Shown here piece by piece: positions 1-4,652 of a stretch of 9,283 bases of DNA. Within the stretch, counting starts at the first letter, position 1, and the number at the start of each line of letters is the position of its first letter. A program made the position numbers and the translations under genes. The notes under the pieces were generated by a model that saw only the letters and a list, made by a program, of their open reading frames with translations, did no database searches and was not told the origin of the DNA. The DNA lies in assembly GCA_021106655.1 (NCBI GenBank), contig JAIOTT010000114.1, positions 1-9,283 on the forward strand, in the 5' to 3' direction. Source of the DNA: Bacteroidales bacterium (GTDB lineage: Bacteria; Bacteroidota; Bacteroidia; Bacteroidales; SMBSF77).

Positions 1-1
1 A

Positions 2-1570
2 ATAGATTCTCCGACATTTGACATAACCTATGAGTTTGACTTTGAAATGGGTATACCATGTCCTGGAATCCCTACCTTTACTTATGTAGGCCAGACGTAT
101 AAAACCGTACAAATAGGTACACAATGTTGGATGGCAGAAAATTTGAATATAGGGACAAGAATAGATGCAGTTATTGGTCAAACTGATAACACTATCATTG
201 AAAAATATTGCTTTGATGATAATACAGTAAATTGTGATGAATATGGTGGCTTATACCAGTGGGATGAGATAATGAATTATCAAATAACTAAAGACGTTCA
301 GGGAATATGTCCTCTTGGATGGCATATTCCGTCAGATACTGCCTATATAATATTAACTGATTATCTGGGTGGCTATTACATTGCTGGTGGGTATCTGAAG
401 GAAGCAGGCTATTCACACTGGAACTCTCCCAATACTTCTGCTACAAATTCTAGTGGATTTACTGCTCTTCCTGCTGGTTTCTCTAATTATGATGGCACAT
501 TTTATTATATTGGAGAATCAGCTTTCATTTGGACATCTACAATGTTTAGTGGCTTAAAGTCATGGAGTCTGAACTTAGTATATGATTTTCACTCAGCTCA
601 GCAAGATCCTAATACAAAGACATATGGGTTTTCAGTCCGCTGCCTGAAAGATACCTGTGCACAACTCCCTACACAGGCAAATGCAGGACCTGACTCATTG
701 AACATTGTAGGAGATTCGATAGTGCTAATGGCTAATACTGCTGTAATTGGCCAGGGAGTATGGAGCATTGTCAATGGCTTTGGTGGTATGTTTTCTGATG
801 TTAATGATCCATCGTCTGTTTTTTACGGGCAAGCTGGCGCAGCGTATACCTTAAGATGGGAAATCTCAACTGCTTGTACAAGTACATCTGATGATGTTAA
901 CATTAGCTTTGCCAATGTCGTACCTCAGCCTTGCGCAGGTATTCCGAGTTTTGTTTATGGAGGCCAGACTTATACAACAATTCAAATAGGCAATCAATGT
1001 TGGATGGCAGAAAACCTGAATATTGGTGTTCGTATAGATGGATCACAGAATCAATCCAACAACGCAACAATTGAAAAATACTGCTATGGAGATGATACCG
1101 CAAATTGCAATCAATATGGTGGCCTCTACCAGTGGAACGAAATGATGCAATATGTCACAACTGTGGGAGCTCAGGGAATTTGTGCTCCGGGATGGCATCT
1201 CCCGACAGATGAGGAATGGAAAATACTAGAAGGTACAGTTGACAGTCAGTATGGATACCCTGATCTGGAATGGGACAATTGGGGATGGCGCGGCTTTGAT
1301 GCAGGTGGGAATTTAAAAGAAGCAGGAATAACCCACTGGGACTCCCCCAATACAGGAGCCACCAATAGTAGTGGCTTTACGGCTTTGCCTGGTGGTGACA
1401 GGAGTAGCGGCTCGTTCTTTGATTTAGGCGGTAGCAGCGGCTTTTGGTCTTCTACTGAAGACAATAGCTCTTCCGCCTGGAGCCGGAGCTTGAACTACTA
1501 TGACGCTTTTGTGTACCGATTTGGCTACAACAAGACGAATGGCTTTTCACTTCGCTGTCTTAAAGATTAG
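2..1570 (+). CDS. FISUMP / PKD-like modular protein (5'-truncated)
   Basis: The reading frame is open to the left edge, so the ATG at 47 is internal and the true start lies outside the window. Two Fibrobacter succinogenes major paralogous (FISUMP, TIGR02145-type) domains are visible, about 59-652 and 932-1567. Each shows GQTY, CWMAENL, GLYQW, GICxxGWH, KEAG, HW(N/D)SPNT, NSSGFTALP, W(T/S)ST and a final RCLKD. Between them, at about 677-910, is an Ig/PKD-like repeat that starts ANAGPD and ends TLRWEIS...DDVNISF. The codons before 47 (ending FDITYEFDFE) align with the end of that PKD-like repeat, so another repeat probably precedes the first FISUMP domain. The protein stops right after the last RCLKD, with no C-terminal type IX sorting domain. 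Such proteins are generally predicted to be secreted or surface-exposed; the molecular function of FISUMP is unknown. Export route and full length cannot be judged without the N-terminus. Confidence 0.9.
   Translation: MDSPTFDITYEFDFEMGIPCPGIPTFTYVGQTYKTVQIGTQCWMAENLNIGTRIDAVIGQTDNTIIEKYCFDDNTVNCDEYGGLYQWDEIMNYQITKDVQGICPLGWHIPSDTAYIILTDYLGGYYIAGGYLKEAGYSHWNSPNTSATNSSGFTALPAGFSNYDGTFYYIGESAFIWTSTMFSGLKSWSLNLVYDFHSAQQDPNTKTYGFSVRCLKDTCAQLPTQANAGPDSLNIVGDSIVLMANTAVIGQGVWSIVNGFGGMFSDVNDPSSVFYGQAGAAYTLRWEISTACTSTSDDVNISFANVVPQPCAGIPSFVYGGQTYTTIQIGNQCWMAENLNIGVRIDGSQNQSNNATIEKYCYGDDTANCNQYGGLYQWNEMMQYVTTVGAQGICAPGWHLPTDEEWKILEGTVDSQYGYPDLEWDNWGWRGFDAGGNLKEAGITHWDSPNTGATNSSGFTALPGGDRSSGSFFDLGGSSGFWSSTEDNSSSAWSRSLNYYDAFVYRFGYNKTNGFSLRCLKD
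59..1567 (+). repeat. Intragenic duplication of FISUMP module
   Basis: Two diverged copies of one module (59-652 and 932-1567) lie in the same frame. The landmarks GQTY (89 and 962), CWMAENL (125 and 998), GLYQW (248 and 1121) and GWH (317 and 1190) are all offset by exactly 873 bp, so the N-terminal part has no net indel between copies. After the GWH motif the second copy gains 42 bp and the offset becomes 915 bp at RCLKD. Stretches such as 122-141 and 995-1014 are identical at the DNA level. Confidence 0.85.
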
Positions 1571-1575
1571 TGTGC

Positions 1576-1678
1576 AAGGCAGGTTCACAAGTTCATAGGT
1601 TTGAAGGTTGACAGGTTTTTAAATATTCATTCCATTGTACCATTGTATATTTGAATTTTTTAAAATTGAACCTGCCTT
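1576..1678. repeat. 12-bp inverted repeat bracketing the 8-bp array
   Basis: AAGGCAGGTTCA (1576-1587) is the exact reverse complement of TGAACCTGCCTT (1667-1678), with 79 bp between the arms. The right arm runs into TTTT (1677-1680), so a long-range stem just after the FISUMP stop codon could contribute to transcript end formation. The long loop makes this a weak terminator candidate, and the arms may simply be inverted members of the AGGTT repeat family. Confidence 0.5.
1581..1647. repeat. Degenerate 8-bp tandem array downstream of FISUMP gene
   Basis: From 1581 to 1620 the sequence reads as five consecutive 8-mers: AGGTTCAC, AAGTTCAT, AGGTTTGA, AGGTTGAC, AGGTTTTT. A little further on, the 8-mer CCATTGTA occurs twice back to back (1632-1639, 1640-1647). 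The phase is constant within each block. It begins 10 bp after the stop codon and has no coding potential. Function unknown. Confidence 0.7.
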
Positions 1679-1704
1679 TTAACCGTTTCCCACATTTTCA
1701 AATT

Positions 1705-1907
1705 ACTGCTGTCCGGTAAACTTAATATAATGCATTCTAGATTCTTCACTTCACTTCGTTTCGTTCAGAATGACAATCAGTTAGGATATTATGGATGGGG
1801 TTGATGGCGGCGAAGCCGCCATCAACCCCATCCATTTGAAAAACACGGAATAGCTTGTCATTCTGAAGCGAAGCGAAGAATCTATTAATTTTTCCCCGGA
1901 CAGCAGT
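1705..1907. mobile_element. MITE-like nested palindromic element, no coding capacity
   Basis: About 203 bp with several layers of inverted symmetry. The outer arms ACTGCTGTCCGG (1705-1716) and CCGGACAGCAGT (1896-1907) are perfect 12-bp inverted repeats. Inside them TAGATTCTTC (1738-1747) pairs with 1875-1884, and TTCAGAATGACAA (1764-1776) pairs with 1855-1867. The innermost layer is a 21-bp perfect hairpin (1791-1835). The left arm has an extra 9 bp within a CTTCACTTCG-type stretch. The TCATTCTGA-AGCGAAGCGAAG-AATCT word on the right arm resembles short interspersed repeats found in many bacterial genomes (from memory, not searched). It contains no open frame, so if mobile it would depend on a transposase elsewhere. 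It lies between convergent genes, where an insertion should be well tolerated. Confidence 0.6.
1791..1835. other. 21-bp perfect hairpin with GAA triloop
   Basis: Arms 1791-1811 and 1815-1835 are perfectly complementary and separated only by GAA (1812-1814). The apex GGCGGC-GAA-GCCGCC is GC-rich in an AT-rich setting, and a C-GAA-G loop is expected to be very stable. Neither side is followed by a T tract, so it is not a standard intrinsic terminator, although it could act as a transcript-end barrier between the two convergent genes. Confidence 0.75.
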
Positions 1908-1938
1908 GATTTTCAAATTACCTCATTTTCAAATTAAT

Positions 1939-1962
1939 CCTGCCACTGCTACTGCCACTTTC
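1939..1962. repeat. Hexamer array (ACTGCN), copy 1
   Basis: CCTGCC, ACTGCT, ACTGCC and ACTTTC are consecutive 6-bp units. The same hexamer family, also running into ACTTT, recurs at 7111-7140, about 5 kb away in another intergenic gap. It is non-coding and of unknown role. Confidence 0.5.
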
Positions 1963-1984
1963 CTTCTTCGTGTCTGTTACATCT

Positions 1985-2048
1985 CTATATACTTGAACGC
2001 CTGCATATCTACACCCCTGTATATCTACATATCTGTATACCTATCCCG
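1985..2048. repeat. Degenerate 16-bp tandem array overlapping the transporter 3' end
   Basis: Units beginning CTATATACTTG (1985), CTGCATATCTACA (2001), CTGTATATCTACA (2017) and CTGTATACCTATC (2033) follow each other at exactly 16-bp intervals. The first unit is the most diverged. The last unit includes the stop codon and final codons of the minus-strand transporter (TAG at 2041-2043). This suggests that the array grew into, or supplied, the gene's 3' end. Confidence 0.5.
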
Positions 2049-2946
2049 ACCCACTCCCTTTTGCCCTGAAGTTAACCAAAAAGATCCCCAAAAAGATCAA
2101 TACGATCCACACCATGTAAATAAATTCAAACCTTTCCCCATCATTAATGCCCCACATTATTGCAATTACAGGGATTAGGTAAGTTACCGAGGAAGCAAAA
2201 ACGGCTGATGTGAGTTTTATAAGCTTATTGAATATAATTACCGCAGGGGCTGTTCCTAATAATGCCAGTATAGCAATATATCCAAAAGCAATCCTGGCCT
2301 CTTCTTTATGAAGAATCTGGTTAAAGAAAGGTGTGAAAAATGATAAGTAAATTAAAACAGGAAAGCCAATAACAAAAAATGAAAATATCGTGATGGTCAC
2401 AGGATCAAGGTTTTGTAGTCGGAACTTGACAATATTTGCATGTAAAGCATAGCCAATTGTTGCAATAACAATATATATTCCAAACTTAAAGTTAAAATCA
2501 AAACTTTTTCCTCCACCAACATATAATAGTCCGACTGTGCCTGCTAGAGCTACCAATATCCCAAGTATATTAAACCACTTTGTTCTGAATCCAAAAAACA
2601 GTAATCCCAATATCAGAGTAAATAAAGGAGTTAATGAATTAAGTAAGCCGGCCATGTAGCTATCGATACCGGTCTGGGCTTTGGCAAAAAGAAATGCAGG
2701 CAGTCCACCACCAACTATACCTACTATCACAAGGTATTTCCATTCTCTTGCTTTCAATAATACAAAACGACCTATTGTAAATGGCAGAAGAACCAGGAAA
2801 GTAAGTGATATTCTGATTGCACCAAGCTGAAGGTGTGTGAAAGCAATAAGTCCCTTCTTGATCAAAATAAAAGAACTACCCCAGATAATTACGAGTACGA
2901 AAAGAATAAGCCAGGGTAATAGCCTGGATTGACTAATATTTGACAT
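2041..2946 (-). CDS. EamA/DMT-superfamily permease
   Basis: A 301-residue inner-membrane protein of the drug/metabolite transporter superfamily, close to the usual ~300 residues. It has about ten hydrophobic helices (roughly residues 12-30, 40-58, 70-90, 97-118, 124-143, 155-172, 182-202, 217-238, 247-266, 275-293). These form two EamA repeats, about 11-143 and 155-293. Typical marks are WGSSFILIK in helix 1, LLNSLTPLFT in helix 4 and TYLIPVIAIMWG followed by a charged NDGE before the last helix. Family members export or import small metabolites such as amino acids or nucleosides, and the substrate cannot be read from sequence. The ATG at 2944-2946 begins directly before a plausible cytoplasmic N-terminus, and no Shine-Dalgarno is evident. 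The C-terminus is an unusual short GSGSG tail lying in the 16-bp repeat array. The gene is divergent from the aldehyde dehydrogenase and convergent with the FISUMP gene. Confidence 0.93.
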   Translation of the reverse strand: MSNISQSRLLPWLILFVLVIIWGSSFILIKKGLIAFTHLQLGAIRISLTFLVLLPFTIGRFVLLKAREWKYLVIVGIVGGGLPAFLFAKAQTGIDSYMAGLLNSLTPLFTLILGLLFFGFRTKWFNILGILVALAGTVGLLYVGGGKSFDFNFKFGIYIVIATIGYALHANIVKFRLQNLDPVTITIFSFFVIGFPVLIYLSFFTPFFNQILHKEEARIAFGYIAILALLGTAPAVIIFNKLIKLTSAVFASSVTYLIPVIAIMWGINDGERFEFIYMVWIVLIFLGIFLVNFRAKGSGSG

Positions 2947-2963
2947 GTTTCTGATTTAATCAT

Positions 2964-2971
2964 CAAAAGTA
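2964..2971 (-). promoter_or_regulatory. Possible -7 element for the transporter gene
   Basis: Read on the minus strand, TACTTTTG matches the Bacteroidota -7 consensus TAnnTTTG and ends 17 bp before the ATG, implying a leader of about 10 nt. No convincing -33 TTTG is seen at the expected spacing, so support is limited to the one motif and its position. Confidence 0.35.
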
Positions 2972-2993
2972 TAATTTTTTTTCTTGACGTTAT

Positions 2994-3091
2994 CTTTGTG
3001 AAACTTTGAATAAACTTTGAGCACCTTTGTGTTGAACTCTTAAGAAGCTATTACACAAAGAATCACAGAGGATTCACAGAGTTACACAGAG
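2994..3091. repeat. Helically phased inverted array of CTTTG / CTCTG words
   Basis: On the plus strand CTTTG occurs at 2994, 3004, 3015 and 3025, with steps of 10, 11 and 10 bp. After a 26-bp gap the complementary words CAAAG (3056), CAGAG (3066), CAGAG (3077) and CAGAG (3087) follow with the same 10/11/10 steps. The whole is an imperfect inverted repeat with arms of about 40 bp (2994-3034 and 3051-3091) around a 16-bp centre containing CTTAAG. It lies between the divergent transporter and aldehyde dehydrogenase genes. CTTTGTG-type words like these recur in Bacteroidota intergenic DNA (from memory, not searched). The array could be a decayed palindromic repeat or a binding-site cluster. Confidence 0.6.
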
Positions 3092-3111
3092 AAAAAACAA
3101 AATAATTTTAC

Positions 3112-3150
3112 TACTAGGCTGAGCGGAGTCTCCAGACTCCGCTCTTAGTA
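3112..3150. other. 10-bp perfect hairpin between divergent genes
   Basis: GAGCGGAGTC (3121-3130), loop TCCA, GACTCCGCTC (3135-3144) form a perfect GC-rich stem. TACTA (3112-3116) and TAGTA (3146-3150) extend it beyond an asymmetric internal loop. Both flanking genes are transcribed away from it and no T tract follows, so it is not a terminator for either. It looks like an interspersed palindromic unit or a regulatory structure upstream of the aldehyde dehydrogenase. Confidence 0.65.
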
Positions 3151-3188
3151 TATTTCAAGATCAACTCAAACGTGAAAAATAATTTTAT

Positions 3189-3196
3189 TACTTTTG
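3189..3196 (+). promoter_or_regulatory. Possible -7 element for the aldehyde dehydrogenase operon
   Basis: TACTTTTG matches TAnnTTTG and lies 23 bp before the ATG at 3220, predicting a leader under 20 nt. If real, it falls inside the coding extension that a GTG start at 3172 would create, which favours the ATG. No clear -33 element is visible upstream. Confidence 0.35.
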
Positions 3197-3219
3197 AAAA
3201 GAACCTAAAAACACATCTT

Positions 3220-4638
3220 ATGAAAAACTATAAAATTTATTGCGGAGGTGAGTTTCTTGAAACAAAAACTATTCTGGAAGTACGTAACCCATATGATAAT
3301 ACTCTGGTGGCCACAACATATTTAGCCGGTAAGGATATACTTGAACTGGCTATTGATAAAGCCCTGCAGGTAGAAAAGGAGTGTCAGGAACTTCCATCTT
3401 ATGTAAAGTACAGGATACTTATGCAAATTGTACATCAGCTTATTTCAAAAAAGAAAAAGCTTGCAGAAATATTAAGTCTGGAATCTGCAAAACCTATTAA
3501 ATATGCTCTTGGTGAGATTGACAGGGCAATTCAGACATTTACAATTGCTGCGGAAGAATCAAAACGCCTGCCAAAAGAATATATTAGTCTTGACTTGACT
3601 GCTGCAGGGAACAGGAAGGAAGGGTTCGTCAAATATTTCCCCCTTGGCTTGTCAGCCGGAATATCTCCTTTTAATTTCCCCATGAATCTTGCTGTTCATA
3701 AGATCGCACCTGCAATTGCTACAGGGTGCTCTATGATTTTGAAGCCTTCAAGGTCAACTCCACTCTCAACTCTTGAGCTGGCAATGATCATTGATGAAAC
3801 AGACCTGCCCAAAGGGGCAATTTCTATTTTTCCTATGGACAGGCAATCGGGAAATCAGCTGGTCACTGATGAACGCTTCAAATTATTGACATTTACAGGA
3901 TCACCTGAGGTAGGCTGGAAAATGAGAACTGATGCAAAAAAGAAAAAAACTATCCTTGAACTGGGCGGGAATGCCGGAGTTATTATTGCTAAAACCTGCG
4001 ATTTCGACATGGCTGTTAAAAGATGCCTGATGGGTGCTTTTGCATATTCCGGACAAGTGTGTATTCATGCACAGAGGATTTACGTGGAAAAAGAAATATT
4101 TGAGGAGTTCAAAGAAAAATTCATTGCAGGGGCACGGGCTTTAAAGGCAGGACACCCGCTTGATACGAATACAGATATCTCATCTATGATAGATGAAGGG
4201 AATGCAATAAGGGTGGAAGAATGGGTACAGGAAGCAGTGAATCAGGGAGCTGAATTATTGATTGGAGGAAAAAGAGATGGTTCTTATTATGAACCTACGG
4301 TGCTGACAAATACTAATGAAAAAATGAAAGTGTCTTCACTGGAAGTATTTGGCCCTGTTGTGACTCTTGAGCCTTACTCAGATTTTGATGATGCTGTAAA
4401 ACAAGTTAATAACAGCAATTACGGGCTGCAGGCAGGCGTTTTTACAAATAACATCATGGAGATGGACCTCGCCTTTAATGAACTTGATGTTGGTGGAGTG
4501 ATACTTAATGATGTTCCTACATTCAGAGTAGATAATATGCCATACGGAGGTGTTAAAGATTCGGGTATGGGTAGGGAAGGAGTGAAGTATGCAATACGTG
4601 ATATGATGGAGGCAAAAGTCCTGGTAAAACCGTATTAA
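3220..4638 (+). CDS. NAD(P)+-dependent aldehyde dehydrogenase
   Basis: A 472-residue cytosolic enzyme that oxidises an aldehyde to the carboxylate with NAD(P)+; the length is normal for the superfamily. Counting from the ATG at 3220, the catalytic set is complete: Asn152 in SPFNFPMN, Lys175 in LKPS, the cofactor-loop glycines from Gly227 in FTGSPEVG, general-base Glu247 in LELGGN, nucleophile Cys281 in GQVCIHAQR and Glu375/Phe377 in LEVFGPV. The GQVC(I)xxQRIYV context resembles the lactaldehyde/GAPN-like and ALDH21-like subgroups, but the substrate is unproven. The frame can be extended to a GTG at 3172, adding 16 residues. I prefer the ATG because family N-termini begin near the 'xxYIGGEF'-like segment (here YKIYCGGEF) and because a -7-like motif lies within the extension. 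The next gene starts 14 bp after the stop, so the two are probably co-transcribed. Confidence 0.95.
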   Translation: MKNYKIYCGGEFLETKTILEVRNPYDNTLVATTYLAGKDILELAIDKALQVEKECQELPSYVKYRILMQIVHQLISKKKKLAEILSLESAKPIKYALGEIDRAIQTFTIAAEESKRLPKEYISLDLTAAGNRKEGFVKYFPLGLSAGISPFNFPMNLAVHKIAPAIATGCSMILKPSRSTPLSTLELAMIIDETDLPKGAISIFPMDRQSGNQLVTDERFKLLTFTGSPEVGWKMRTDAKKKKTILELGGNAGVIIAKTCDFDMAVKRCLMGAFAYSGQVCIHAQRIYVEKEIFEEFKEKFIAGARALKAGHPLDTNTDISSMIDEGNAIRVEEWVQEAVNQGAELLIGGKRDGSYYEPTVLTNTNEKMKVSSLEVFGPVVTLEPYSDFDDAVKQVNNSNYGLQAGVFTNNIMEMDLAFNELDVGGVILNDVPTFRVDNMPYGGVKDSGMGREGVKYAIRDMMEAKVLVKPY

Positions 4639-4652
4639 AATAGATCCTGTTC

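Larger units (their letters stand above)
1693..1936. repeat. Three direct copies of TTTTCAAATTA around the palindromic element
   Basis: TTTTCAAATTA occurs at 1695-1705, 1910-1920 and 1926-1936. The first and third share the longer 13-mer CATTTTCAAATTA (1693-1705, 1924-1936). The first copy abuts the left end of the palindromic element and the second starts two bases after its right end. This could reflect target duplication plus local rearrangement, but the spacing is not a clean target-site duplication. Confidence 0.5.

Noticed and set aside
903..1464. Two minus-strand open frames inside the FISUMP gene (903-1103, 1246-1464)
   Set aside because: They lie wholly within a confidently assigned plus-strand gene and encode no recognisable protein.
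1791..1835. Hairpin as an intrinsic bidirectional terminator
   Set aside because: No T tract follows on either strand, and the hairpin is more than 200 bp from both stop codons.
1695..1920. TTTTCAAATTA copies as a clean target-site duplication
   Set aside because: The left copy abuts and overlaps the outer arm by one base, while the right copy starts two bases beyond it and a third copy follows at 1926. The geometry does not fit a simple duplication at insertion.
1581..2048. CRISPR array
   Set aside because: The repeat units are only 6-16 bp, contiguous and degenerate, with no unique spacers and no cas genes nearby.
1906..2178. Open frame on the plus strand across the repeat region into the transporter 3' end
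   Set aside because: Half of it is made of the hexamer and 16-bp arrays and the rest is antisense to a well-supported EamA gene. The product is low-complexity with no recognisable domain.
3172..3219. Upstream GTG start for the aldehyde dehydrogenase
   Set aside because: The 16 extra residues match no family N-terminus that I recognise, and the stretch contains a TAnnTTTG-like element. Not fully excluded, since Bacteroidota starts often lack a Shine-Dalgarno.
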